From: a virus
DNA: 61,481 nucleotides
Direction: 5' to 3' (one strand)
Virus record (IMG/VR): IMGVR_UViG_3300040781_000188
Location: 1 to 61,481 of that record
Position 1 is the stretch's first letter; the number at the start of each line of letters is the position of its first letter. Made by a program: the position numbers and the translations under genes. This document shows positions 1-7,564 of this stretch, piece after piece. Under the pieces are notes generated by a model, which ran no database searches, was not told the DNA's origin, and saw only the letters and a list, made by a program, of their open reading frames with translations.

Positions 1-102
1 ACTAGAGATAATGAAAAATTTTCTTGGATATATGATGATTATAAATATGTAGATGATAATTACGGAACTAATTTAGTTGAGTATTATAATTTATCAAAAT
101 AA
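1..102 (+). CDS. C-terminal end of an unidentified protein (5' truncated)
   Basis: An open frame runs from the first base to a TAA at 100-102 and gives 33 residues rich in Tyr, Asp and Asn, ending in YYNLSK. It has the same strand and AT-rich codon use as the next gene. The rest lies outside the window, so no function can be given. Confidence 0.5.
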   Translation, partial: TRDNEKFSWIYDDYKYVDDNYGTNLVEYYNLSK

Positions 103-163
103 AAATGAATCATCCACGAAGGTATTATATATTCAAGTAAAATGTTAGAATTAGGAGAATAAA

Positions 164-1081
164 ATGAATCCAAGTGAAATTTGCGCTAAGAGGAAAGGAA
201 CAAATACTGGGAACACTAGCATATTCTTTTTAACAGAACACTGCAATTTAGATTGTGAATATTGTTATGAATCAAAATGTCGTAAAGATCTTAAAACTCA
301 AAAAGATGCAACAGAACAAGAAATTGTTTCTTTCTTAACTAATCTTAAAGAACAAGAACCAGACACAGCTTCTATTATTAGGTTACTTGGTGGAGAACCT
401 TTACTCCGAATGGATTTAGTCGAATTTTTTATCCGTTCTTGTCATGAAATTAAACCTACTGATCATGTAGAAGGTCATTATACAAAACATGGATTTGCTA
501 TTAATTTAATCACTAATGGAACAGTACTATCTGATCCGAAAAAATTAGATCAATTCGAACAAATCTTGTCTCTCATAGAAGAATATAAAATTGGGTTTGC
601 TTTGGATGTTAGTTATGATGGATCAGGAAATCATCGACGTGTATTTAATAATTCCAGATTACCATCTACAGACACAGTTCTTAAAGTTTTAGATTCTCTT
701 CAAGAACGAAGTATTCAATTTGGTGTTAGTTATGCTGTTCACAAAGATAACCATCTAATGACTGTTGAAGATTTTGTATGGTTATGTGAGCGATATAAAG
801 AGTCGATGAGAAATATTAAGATTAATTATGTCTATAAGGAATTGGCCGAAATCTATGGCGGAGAATTTATAACTACTAATTTTCATCGTAACGCTCTTCG
901 TCCTTATGCCCAGTCGATGTTTAAGAAATATGGCATCCCAGTTTGTTCCGGAGTAATTTGTGATGTTTGTGGTAAATGTGAATATGTTGAATCTACTTGG
1001 ACTATAGGTGTTCCTGGTGGGCAAATTTTTGAAAATGAATCGGTTGAAATTCAAGAATGGGATTATTTTAAGTCTAAATAA
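164..1081 (+). CDS. Radical SAM enzyme, peptide-modifying type
   Basis: A 305-residue radical SAM protein. The N-terminal motif CNLDCEYCYE supplies the CxxxCxxC triad that holds the 4Fe-4S cluster used to cleave S-adenosylmethionine, and RLLGGEPLLR is the usual GGEP motif. Near the C-terminus a second cysteine set (CSGVICDVCGKC) could bind an auxiliary cluster, as in peptide or protein maturases. The AGGAG ribosome site sits just before the ATG. The gene is 14 bp upstream of a structural-looking protein with a Cys/Asp-rich tail, a possible substrate. Function beyond radical SAM chemistry is inferred. Confidence 0.85.
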   Translation: MNPSEICAKRKGTNTGNTSIFFLTEHCNLDCEYCYESKCRKDLKTQKDATEQEIVSFLTNLKEQEPDTASIIRLLGGEPLLRMDLVEFFIRSCHEIKPTDHVEGHYTKHGFAINLITNGTVLSDPKKLDQFEQILSLIEEYKIGFALDVSYDGSGNHRRVFNNSRLPSTDTVLKVLDSLQERSIQFGVSYAVHKDNHLMTVEDFVWLCERYKESMRNIKINYVYKELAEIYGGEFITTNFHRNALRPYAQSMFKKYGIPVCSGVICDVCGKCEYVESTWTIGVPGGQIFENESVEIQEWDYFKSK

Positions 1082-1095
1082 TTTAGGATAATAAA

Positions 1096-1830
1096 ATGGC
1101 TTTATATGATTACGAATTCTCAATATCAGATGACTTTACAAGTTTACCAACAGTCAATGATTTAAATATCACAATATTACAGCAACAGATAGATACAGAA
1201 AATTCAATAACTCCTCCCGTACATCATATATTAGCTAATATTGACGATGATAATTGTCTTATCTATTTCGAAACAGAATTAACATCAGAAGAAGAAGATG
1301 TATTAGCAGGAATAATAGCTAATCATACAGGATTGTTTGAGGACGGCACAGATCCTGATGATGTCCAAGAGGAAGATGGTGGCCCTGCGGATATTAATTT
1401 TGTTTTTGCAGATAGTGCAAACGACTATCATTTGAAGTTTAGTTCTTCGAGTTTTAGAATTGGTTGTCAATTTATATTTAGTGGTAAGAATCAAGGAATG
1501 CCCTCAGGTGTTAAATTAATAGCTGAAGGTGATGGGTGTATTAGACTTTATGATAAGACTAATAATAATATAATATTTGAATGGCATAATAAAGATTTTG
1601 GTAATGATTTTAATATATGGTCAAAAGCACCATTAGATTCGAATTTATTACCATCAAACGAAGCTATCTTTGAATTACAAGCAAAGAAAGATGGTAGTGA
1701 TAATGTTTATATATCTTGTTTTCAGTTAACATATTCGCCTTCAATAACTGATAATGAACCACCAGATCAATCTGGTTCTTGTTGTTGTTCTGAGGGCGGA
1801 AGCGATGATGGTGGCGATGATGACGATTAA
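1096..1830 (+). CDS. Unknown, probably virion protein with Cys-Asp-rich C-terminus
   Basis: A 244-residue acidic protein. The N-terminal ~75 residues and the beta-rich middle look like a small fibre or appendage protein. The C-terminus is odd: SGSCCCSEGG followed by an Asp-Gly run. No known enzyme motif is visible. It lies between a radical SAM gene and another structural-looking gene with short spacers, so cotranscription is likely. The CCC tail could be a target for the radical SAM enzyme, but that is only inference from adjacency. Confidence 0.6.
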   Translation: MALYDYEFSISDDFTSLPTVNDLNITILQQQIDTENSITPPVHHILANIDDDNCLIYFETELTSEEEDVLAGIIANHTGLFEDGTDPDDVQEEDGGPADINFVFADSANDYHLKFSSSSFRIGCQFIFSGKNQGMPSGVKLIAEGDGCIRLYDKTNNNIIFEWHNKDFGNDFNIWSKAPLDSNLLPSNEAIFELQAKKDGSDNVYISCFQLTYSPSITDNEPPDQSGSCCCSEGGSDDGGDDDD

Positions 1831-1841
1831 CGGAGATAAGT

Positions 1842-2759
1842 ATGATAACACTCAATAAGTATAGAATTTGGTGTGAAACAGAGCAGATGTACTACGAGAC
1901 ATGGGGAGAAACAAGCCCTCCTGCTTGTCCTAATAATTCAGGTCATACGATAGATTCAACTAAAACAACTATTGTTAATAGTTTAACTGAAGAAGAATTA
2001 AGAGATATCTCTGGTAAATTAAGAGTCCAACAGTCATCTAGGCCTATTGGTACTAAAATACATTTTACTGGAAAAGGGGATCATCCAGAATATGTATCTG
2101 ATGTTGGTGGCGGACAAGCTATGAAGTTTGATCACCATATAGGAGATTCACTTACTCAAATTATGTATGTAGATTTTAACTTTGTAGAGAATAGAAGTTT
2201 TATTCACGAAGGTTATGTTACTTGGACTGGATGTAAATTTGACACTATATCATTAGAAATAGTACCGACTGTTACACCTACTATTCCGGCAACAAATACT
2301 CCTTATTTTGTTAATCCTGCTATGCCTCATATTGTATTACCAAAAGAACTTGCTGGTGGACTTAGTAATGTTGATATTACTAGTGATCTTACTCAACCTA
2401 GAGGTGGTTTGATTTATATGCCACAGGCAGGTGACGTTCAATTTGGTCGTCCTCCAGCTTATTGGAATGCAGATTATAATAAAACTACTCATCTTTATGA
2501 AAATATTAGCCCAGCTCCCGGTGGAGATGGTAGGTATAATATATTCACTGTTGAATTTGCTATGTCTGTATTTGCTAACGAACTAATTCTTATGGGTGAG
2601 AATGCCTTGCTTCTTAAAACATCAGACACTGAAGAATTAGGACATGGAATGAGAGTAAGAATAACTGCTAACACTCATGTTAATATAGATGATAACGAAC
2701 CCGATCATGACTGGGGCGCCGGATGCATGCTAACTATGCATAGGACAAGAAGCATATAG
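1842..2759 (+). CDS. Probable tail fibre or baseplate appendage protein
   Basis: A 305-residue protein whose N-terminus (YRIWCETEQMYYETWGE, then PPACPNNSGHTID) is a small cysteine-bearing module common at the start of phage fibre or appendage proteins. A similar module recurs inside the 24516-25559 protein (YTVYCLTEQKEFIVYS, then YVCPTDSNHVC). The rest is Gly/Thr-rich and beta-like, without catalytic motifs. It sits 12 bp before the lysis-like genes. A structural role is inferred from composition and context. Confidence 0.6.
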   Translation: MITLNKYRIWCETEQMYYETWGETSPPACPNNSGHTIDSTKTTIVNSLTEEELRDISGKLRVQQSSRPIGTKIHFTGKGDHPEYVSDVGGGQAMKFDHHIGDSLTQIMYVDFNFVENRSFIHEGYVTWTGCKFDTISLEIVPTVTPTIPATNTPYFVNPAMPHIVLPKELAGGLSNVDITSDLTQPRGGLIYMPQAGDVQFGRPPAYWNADYNKTTHLYENISPAPGGDGRYNIFTVEFAMSVFANELILMGENALLLKTSDTEELGHGMRVRITANTHVNIDDNEPDHDWGAGCMLTMHRTRSI

Positions 2760-2770
2760 GAGCAATTATT

Positions 2771-3442
2771 ATGTCGAGTTTATTAGACAACTTTTCTAGA
2801 TATGCTCATGATAAACTATGGTGGAAACTATTAGTTAGATTTATAGGTGATATTAGAGTGTATTGGGGTGGAATGGTTTTATGGGGAGGGTCGTCCTATA
2901 AAATCAAAGGTCCTGATATGAGGTCAATTTTAGATACATTGGTTCCTGGTGATGTATTATTGCGAGTATATAATCATTATATTGGTAGTATATTTGTACC
3001 TGGTTATTGGTCTCATGCTGCTATCTATGTAGGAGACAATAGTGTTATACATATGCTTGGTCATGGTATATGTAAAGAAGACATTCTTACATTTATGCGT
3101 TGTGATGGTATCGCTATTCTTCGATGTACTAAACCAGAATTAATTGGTCCGGCCATTGCTAAAGCGGAAGAATATTTATCAAAAGGAACGGATTATGATT
3201 ATGGTTTTATTCGCGGGGATACAAATCTTTATTGTTCTGAATTAATATACCAAATATTTGATCAACCAGAAGAAGTAAAATTTGATAAATATATATTGCC
3301 AGATGATCTTGCTTGCCAACTATTTGAAGTTATGTATATTAAAGACCATCCTAAATATTCTGTAAAATCAAAAGTTATAATTAAAGACGAACAAGGGGAT
3401 TTAGTTATTGATGTAGAAGAAATAGAAGATGAAGCAAAATAA
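2771..3442 (+). CDS. YiiX-like permuted NlpC/P60 cysteine hydrolase
   Basis: A 223-residue protein with the order typical of permuted papain-fold (YiiX/NlpC-P60-like) enzymes: LVPGDVLLR, then WSHAAIYVG carrying the His, then YDYGF and LYCSELIYQIF carrying the nucleophile-type Cys. Such enzymes hydrolyse amide bonds in peptidoglycan or lipids. It lies 50 bp before a GH108 muramidase-like gene, which suggests a pair of cell-wall enzymes for lysis or entry. No signal peptide is visible. The family is fairly clear; the substrate is not. Confidence 0.75.
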   Translation: MSSLLDNFSRYAHDKLWWKLLVRFIGDIRVYWGGMVLWGGSSYKIKGPDMRSILDTLVPGDVLLRVYNHYIGSIFVPGYWSHAAIYVGDNSVIHMLGHGICKEDILTFMRCDGIAILRCTKPELIGPAIAKAEEYLSKGTDYDYGFIRGDTNLYCSELIYQIFDQPEEVKFDKYILPDDLACQLFEVMYIKDHPKYSVKSKVIIKDEQGDLVIDVEEIEDEAK

Positions 3443-3492
3443 ACCTTTAAGAATTGATCGAGGCCGTATGTGGCTTGGAACGAGGATATAAT

Positions 3493-4077
3493 ATGGCAGA
3501 TTTTGAACGTTCGTTTCTAGCAACTATGGGTCATGAGGGTAAATATTCAAATGATCCGGATGATGCTGGTAAAGAAACTTATAGAGGTATTTCTAGAGTA
3601 TATCATCCAAATTGGGTAGGGTGGCGGCTTATTGATGGACTTAAAAGATCTCCTAATTTCCCAAAGAATCTAGAAAGAGAAAAAGCACTACAAGATTTAG
3701 TTCGCGATTTTTATAAATTAGTTTTTTGGGATAGATTTCAAGGAGACAAGATTCCAGATCAAGAACTTGCCGATGAGATGTTTGATACCGGAGTTAATAT
3801 GAATGTGACTCGGGCTGTCAAGTTTCTCCAGAGAAGTTTAAATTACTTAAACAGAAATTCAAAATTATTTCCAGATATGGTTGATGATGGAGTACTAGGA
3901 CCTACTACTCTAAAATGTTTAGATATTTATATGAAAAATGATCGTATTGATTTATTACTTAAAATGATGAATGTATTACAAGCCCAACATTATATGAATT
4001 ATATGAGTAAGAGTCCAACTCAAGAAAAATATTGTCGCGGGTGGTTTAAAAGGGTTACATTTAAAGTTAACCATTAA
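3493..4077 (+). CDS. GH108-type muramidase (endolysin-like)
   Basis: About 194 residues from the ATG at 3493, which follows GAGG; an in-frame TTG at 3454 is less likely. The N-terminus has HEGKYSNDPDDAGKETYRG, the GH108 signature, with Glu15 as the expected catalytic acid, and the C-terminal half (DGVLGPTTL) resembles the peptidoglycan-binding part of that family. It should cut the glycan strands of peptidoglycan. The gene follows the NlpC/P60-like gene and precedes a PilZ gene. No holin was identified nearby. Confidence 0.82.
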   Translation: MADFERSFLATMGHEGKYSNDPDDAGKETYRGISRVYHPNWVGWRLIDGLKRSPNFPKNLEREKALQDLVRDFYKLVFWDRFQGDKIPDQELADEMFDTGVNMNVTRAVKFLQRSLNYLNRNSKLFPDMVDDGVLGPTTLKCLDIYMKNDRIDLLLKMMNVLQAQHYMNYMSKSPTQEKYCRGWFKRVTFKVNH

Positions 4078-4088
4078 GGATATTTATT

Positions 4089-4457
4089 ATGGAGAAGAAA
4101 GAAGTCACTGTCATTAGAGAAAGAAGAAAACATAAAAGATCGAAAAAAGTAATTAAGTTTAGAATTACGCCTGAAGAGCAACAAGATATAGTTGGCGAAA
4201 CTAACGATCTTAGTTGTGTAGGTGCTAATTGTAAAATGAACAGTTATGTACCAGAGATGACAAAGTTAGAATTGACTCTTTCCCTTCCTGATGGTGAAGA
4301 ATCTTTTGAAGGTATTGTTGTGCGATGTGATAAAGTCAAAGAAGATGAATATGATACAGCTATATATTTTAGTCAAATTAGTAATGATATAAGAAAGAAA
4401 ATTAATGACTTTATTGATCCAAATTCCGAAGAACAAGAATTTAAAATTGATGGTTAA
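4089..4457 (+). CDS. PilZ domain protein (c-di-GMP receptor), copy 1
   Basis: A 122-residue single-domain protein. It has both parts of the PilZ c-di-GMP-binding motif: RxxxR at residues 13-17 (within RRKHKR) and D-x-S-x-x-G at 40-45 (DLSCVG), followed by the beta-barrel pattern LTLSLPDG and GIVVRCD. Binding of c-di-GMP is predicted from family knowledge. It is the first of seven PilZ genes in this window and stands alone between lysis genes and a structural-looking gene. Confidence 0.88.
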   Translation: MEKKEVTVIRERRKHKRSKKVIKFRITPEEQQDIVGETNDLSCVGANCKMNSYVPEMTKLELTLSLPDGEESFEGIVVRCDKVKEDEYDTAIYFSQISNDIRKKINDFIDPNSEEQEFKIDG

Positions 4458-4483
4458 ACAACATTATCAAAGGAGTAAATGTT

Positions 4484-4963
4484 ATGGCTAAATTTCGTTT
4501 AAGAATTCTGGAGAAGTTTGATGTTTGGGCTGATGCCGCTACTGCTTTATCTAATATCACCACAGTCCCTAAGTATGTTGTCATCAAGAAACCAACCCCA
4601 AAAATTGTTGAATATTGGGTTTGTGTACCAATGGTTGGTGATCAATTTGACTATGTTCAGGATCAACTTTTCAATGTAGAGTCCGAACTTAAAGGTCAGG
4701 TCGCGGATCTTGACGCTGCTGTTGCAGATAGAGCCAATATTGTTGATGGGCTTATTCTTGAAATGTCTAATCTTGATGGAACAGTTGATGTTTATACTGA
4801 TGATGATTCGTATGAAAATAATATGGGAACTGATGGTGCTCATCGGGCAACTGAAGGATGGACTCCTGCTAATCAAATCAAACCTTCTGGTCAAGCATTT
4901 AATGATTCCCAGTTGGGTGTTGAAGGTGCCGATTCTAAAGGGTTTGGTAATACTTTAAATTAA
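4484..4963 (+). CDS. Unknown small protein, possibly structural
   Basis: A 159-residue acidic protein with a strong AAGGAG ribosome site. The N-terminal half looks beta-rich, a predicted helix covers about residues 70-100, and the Gly/Asn/Asp-rich end resembles a flexible tail. Not recognised. It is followed by a GC-rich hairpin (4981-5002), which may separate it from the next PilZ/DRR group. Confidence 0.6.
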   Translation: MAKFRLRILEKFDVWADAATALSNITTVPKYVVIKKPTPKIVEYWVCVPMVGDQFDYVQDQLFNVESELKGQVADLDAAVADRANIVDGLILEMSNLDGTVDVYTDDDSYENNMGTDGAHRATEGWTPANQIKPSGQAFNDSQLGVEGADSKGFGNTLN

Positions 4964-4980
4964 TTGTTTGTTGGAGATTT

Positions 4981-5002
4981 CCCCCTGTGATTAAGCAGGG
5001 GG
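4981..5002 (+). terminator. GC-rich hairpin after 4484-4963
   Basis: CCCCCTG (4981-4987) pairs perfectly with CAGGGGG (4996-5002) around an 8-nt loop. No T-run follows, so it may be a weak terminator, a processing site or a 3'-end protector. The 3' arm also provides the GGGGG that may act as ribosome site for the ATG at 5014. Confidence 0.45.
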
Positions 5003-5013
5003 AATACCATAAT

Positions 5014-5226
5014 ATGATAGAAAAGAAGAAATATGTTGGACCAGATAGAAGAGATAGTCTGGTCGATCGACGCCATTATGGATTATATGGTAAATATTTA
5101 CAATGGTTATTTAGAAAGAAAAAAAGATTTTATATATTGATTTGGTTGTCTGGTATTGGTTGGGCGTATATATTTATTGAAATCGGAATTTGGTTAGAAA
5201 GACATGGGATAACCCGCGCATGGTAA
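5014..5226 (+). CDS. Small DRR-motif membrane protein
   Basis: About 70 residues from the ATG at 5014, chosen because GGGGG precedes it; an upstream GTG lies inside the hairpin. The N-terminus has GPDRRDSLVDRRHYG, a double DRR motif also seen in the 10510 gene, followed by a basic stretch and one hydrophobic segment (about residues 35-60, LIWLSGIGWAYIFIEIGIWL). Probably a single-pass inner-membrane protein. The stop overlaps the start of the PilZ gene at 5220, so the two are probably translationally coupled. Confidence 0.6.
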   Translation: MIEKKKYVGPDRRDSLVDRRHYGLYGKYLQWLFRKKKRFYILIWLSGIGWAYIFIEIGIWLERHGITRAW

Positions 5227-5522
5227 CCGACAATAGACAATTCTTAAGATTAAATAAGTCCGTTGATTTATTAATAAATGATTCTGTACCTGGATGGACT
5301 AATAATCTAAGTTTAGGTGGAATATCCGCTTTTATTAAAAATGATGTGCCATTATTTAAAGAGTTAAGTCTATCCTTAAAATTACCTAGTGGAAATGCTG
5401 TTCTTATAGGTCAATGTTTACGTTTAAGCAAACTAGAAGATGAACTTTATAATGTTGCTATAAGTTTTGAAAATTTACCAAAACGTGTAAGATCTGCGAT
5501 GATAGACTTTATTAATTCCTGA
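5220..5522 (+). CDS. PilZ domain protein, copy 2
   Basis: About 100 residues from the ATG at 5220, overlapping the stop of the DRR membrane protein. RxxxR is at residues 6-10 (RQFLR) and N-x-S-x-x-G at 29-34 (NLSLGG); the barrel pattern LSLKLPSGNAVLIGQCLR follows. A c-di-GMP-binding single-domain PilZ is predicted. It is separated from the next PilZ gene by about 12 bp. Confidence 0.88.
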   Translation: MVTDNRQFLRLNKSVDLLINDSVPGWTNNLSLGGISAFIKNDVPLFKELSLSLKLPSGNAVLIGQCLRLSKLEDELYNVAISFENLPKRVRSAMIDFINS

Positions 5523-5534
5523 TAAGTGATTGCT

Positions 5535-5876
5535 ATGAACTCACATTTAGGTAACAGACAATATGAACGAGCTACACATCCTGTTCGATTATCTATAAAT
5601 AAACATATATTAGGATCAACTTTAAATATTAGTATTGGTGGAGCATTTGCTATTGTTAATAAAGAAGTACCAGAGATGGATGAACTTGATATTATTTTAG
5701 AATTACCAGATGGAGACTTTGAAGTTAAAGGTACATGTTTAAGGTCTTCTAGTATGGGAGAAGCTTCGTATCATATCGCTTTATTATTTCAAATAGAGAC
5801 TGAAAATGAAGATAATATATTAAGATTAGCTCGATTTATTAATTGCCAGGAGATGCGTTGCCGGGAGATGCGATAA
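5535..5876 (+). CDS. PilZ domain protein, copy 3
   Basis: About 113 residues from the ATG at 5535 (a GTG at 5526 is an alternative). RxxxR is at residues 8-12 (RQYER) and N-x-S-x-x-G at 31-36 (NISIGG), with the barrel strand IILELPDGDFEVKGTCLR. The C-terminus CQEMRCREMR is encoded by a tandemly duplicated ribosome-binding segment (5846-5873) serving the next gene. The stop overlaps that gene's ATG as TAATG. Confidence 0.88.
   Translation: MNSHLGNRQYERATHPVRLSINKHILGSTLNISIGGAFAIVNKEVPEMDELDIILELPDGDFEVKGTCLRSSSMGEASYHIALLFQIETENEDNILRLARFINCQEMRCREMR
5846..5873 (+). repeat. Tandem duplication of a ribosome-binding segment
   Basis: GCCAGGAGATGCG (5846-5858) and GCCGGGAGATGCG (5861-5873) are 13-nt copies with a 15-nt period and one mismatch. 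The second provides the GGGAG just upstream of the ATG at 5876. The duplication extends the end of the PilZ gene in frame. Confidence 0.7.
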
Positions 5877-6112
5877 TGATTTCATTACTCGAGAAAAAAG
5901 TTATTAAAGTAGAAAACACTCCTAATTGGCAAGTACATGATTTCAAGAATCCACCGAATAAGGATATTGCAAAAGATTCTAGAGGGAAACCAATATTTCG
6001 TCGATTCCATCCAAAAGGACGACCAGACCGTTTAATAACCGTCGCGATTAAAAAGAATCCAGGCCCTGCAGGAGGGAAGACGGAAGTCACTTCTGTTTGG
6101 AAGAAAAAATAA
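5876..6112 (+). CDS. Small leader-tagged protein (MISLLE type)
   Basis: A 78-residue basic protein. The ATG at 5876 is chosen over an upstream in-frame ATG at 5843 because GGGAG precedes it and the resulting start, MISLLEKK, matches the shared N-terminal leader seen in about 23 proteins here. The rest is Lys/Pro-rich; its VENTPNWQVHDFKNPP stretch loosely resembles VENTPKDAKGFP in the 9804 protein. No domain recognised. Possibly an internal head protein. Confidence 0.65.
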   Translation: MISLLEKKVIKVENTPNWQVHDFKNPPNKDIAKDSRGKPIFRRFHPKGRPDRLITVAIKKNPGPAGGKTEVTSVWKKK

Positions 6113-6125
6113 ATAGGAGTAATGG

Positions 6126-6443
6126 ATGATTGACGACAGAAGATTTTATTCTAGAGGAATTATTGAACTAGATATTGCTGTTGGTCCTAGAGCCAAAGGT
6201 AAAACTGTTAATATATCTTTAGGTGGTATTCTTTGTAGGCTTGATACATTTATTCAATCTGATGTTTGTATGGATATTATAATTACTAAGAACGGAGATA
6301 CGATTGAAATGAGAGGGTACTGTAATCGTATCGAGAAAATAAAGAAAAGAGATTATTTAGCATCCATCGAATTTAGTAAAGATTGTATTAGTCCATTTAA
6401 TAAGAATAGACTCAAATTAGCTGAATATTTAAGAGGATATTAA
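6126..6443 (+). CDS. PilZ domain protein, copy 4
   Basis: A 105-residue protein with RxxxR at 6-10 (RFYSR) and N-x-S-x-x-G at 29-34 (NISLGG), both parts of the c-di-GMP site. The AGGAG is 7 nt before the ATG at 6126. It lies between two leader-tagged genes. Single PilZ domain, no partner domain. Confidence 0.88.
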   Translation: MIDDRRFYSRGIIELDIAVGPRAKGKTVNISLGGILCRLDTFIQSDVCMDIIITKNGDTIEMRGYCNRIEKIKKRDYLASIEFSKDCISPFNKNRLKLAEYLRGY

Positions 6444-6445
6444 AT

Positions 6446-7159
6446 ATGATATCTGTGACTAGAATATATGAAACTTTAGAATTAATGGAACTCGAAGATT
6501 ATATCGAGAATTTAACTGTTGCTTGTTGTGAAACATATCAAGATGAATTTGTTGACGCTGCGGTAAAATATTTAGAAGAAGATGATCATTCTATTTTAGA
6601 TGTTTATTTTGAAAGTCATTCCGAAGTATTAAACGAGCTTAAAGTTAATATTTCAAAAGAGGATGTGGAAGCTGCTAAAAAACATGTTAAAGAAAAATTA
6701 AAAGAATCTGCTAAACAACCAGTTAAGAAATCTCTTATTAGAAAATTAACTAGTAAAATGTATAAGAATAGAGTTGGGCGTGCTATTGTTAAAGGTATCC
6801 GTAAAGCGGGATATGGTACTAAACTTGGTCGAAAAGTTATGGGTAAATATGCGGATGTAAAACAAGCTATGGCTAAAGGTCATAGTGAAATGGGTAAGAA
6901 ATTTACAAAATCAGCAGGACAGTATGGGGCTATGGCTAAAGGTCTTGAAAGAGATGTTATAGGTAATGCATTATATGGAGATACAGCTAAAAATGCAAGA
7001 GATTCTTTTGTGAAAGCTGCCGGTGCTGCAGGACAACGTGCTAGGAGTTCAATGAAAGCAGCAAATCAAACTAAACGTAATTTGAAGATGACAGGTAAAA
7101 GAGAACCAAAAGTTAAATTTTCTATGCCTAAACAAAGAGCTTTACCTCATCCCGCATAA
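6446..7159 (+). CDS. Leader-tagged acidic/basic protein, internal-head-protein-like
   Basis: A 237-residue protein in two halves. The start MISVTRIYETLE matches the shared leader. Residues to about 85 are acidic and helical, and the remaining ~150 are strongly basic, rich in Lys, Ala, Gly and Arg without hydrophobic core, ending KQRALPHPA. This charge split resembles internal proteins that are packaged with DNA after prohead proteolysis. No enzyme motif. Function inferred from composition and the leader only. Confidence 0.65.
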   Translation: MISVTRIYETLELMELEDYIENLTVACCETYQDEFVDAAVKYLEEDDHSILDVYFESHSEVLNELKVNISKEDVEAAKKHVKEKLKESAKQPVKKSLIRKLTSKMYKNRVGRAIVKGIRKAGYGTKLGRKVMGKYADVKQAMAKGHSEMGKKFTKSAGQYGAMAKGLERDVIGNALYGDTAKNARDSFVKAAGAAGQRARSSMKAANQTKRNLKMTGKREPKVKFSMPKQRALPHPA

Positions 7160-7174
7160 TCCTGGTAGGTGATA

Positions 7175-7564
7175 ATGCCAAAGAAAAGAATATATTATAA
7201 AGGTAAAAAAGTATCTAAAGGTGAAAAGAAAATAATTGATCATTTACTTAAAAGAGAAATTTCTTTTGAACAAGAGAAGACGTTTGATGATTGTAAAACT
7301 AGGAACAATAGAAAACATCTTCGGTTTGATTTCTTTTTGCCGACATTTAAAGTTCTTATTGAATTTGATGGCGAACATCATTATGGTCCTGTTAATAAAC
7401 ATGCTCGTGCTAAATACGTCCATGAACGTACAGTAATAAATGATCAAATAAAAAATAATTATGTAACAACGACAGGATACGGTTTATTACGGATACCGTA
7501 TTGGGAATATGATAAAATAGAAGAGATAATAGACGAGATGATATCAAATCTAGGAAATAAATAA
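7175..7564 (+). CDS. Small PD-(D/E)xK-type endonuclease (DUF559/Vsr-like)
   Basis: About 129 residues from the ATG at 7175, with AGGTG before it. The pattern SKGEKKIIDHLL, RFDFFLP, VLIEFDGEHHY, then GYGLLRIPYWEYD is that of small Vsr/DUF559-like nucleases; the Asp in RFDFF and the Glu in IEFDGE would be the metal ligands. Such free-standing nucleases in phages act in mobility or DNA processing. It overlaps the next gene (TAATG at 7562-7566). Confidence 0.72.
   Translation: MPKKRIYYKGKKVSKGEKKIIDHLLKREISFEQEKTFDDCKTRNNRKHLRFDFFLPTFKVLIEFDGEHHYGPVNKHARAKYVHERTVINDQIKNNYVTTTGYGLLRIPYWEYDKIEEIIDEMISNLGNK

Noticed and set aside
4547-4958. Frames at 4547-4894 (minus) and 4710-4958 (plus) inside the 4484 gene
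   Set aside because: No ribosome sites, and they lie wholly inside a well-supported gene in other frames.
5843-5875. Longer start (ATG 5843) for the 5876 gene
   Set aside because: The second GGGAG and the match of MISLLE to the common leader favour ATG 5876; the longer form is kept only as an alternative.
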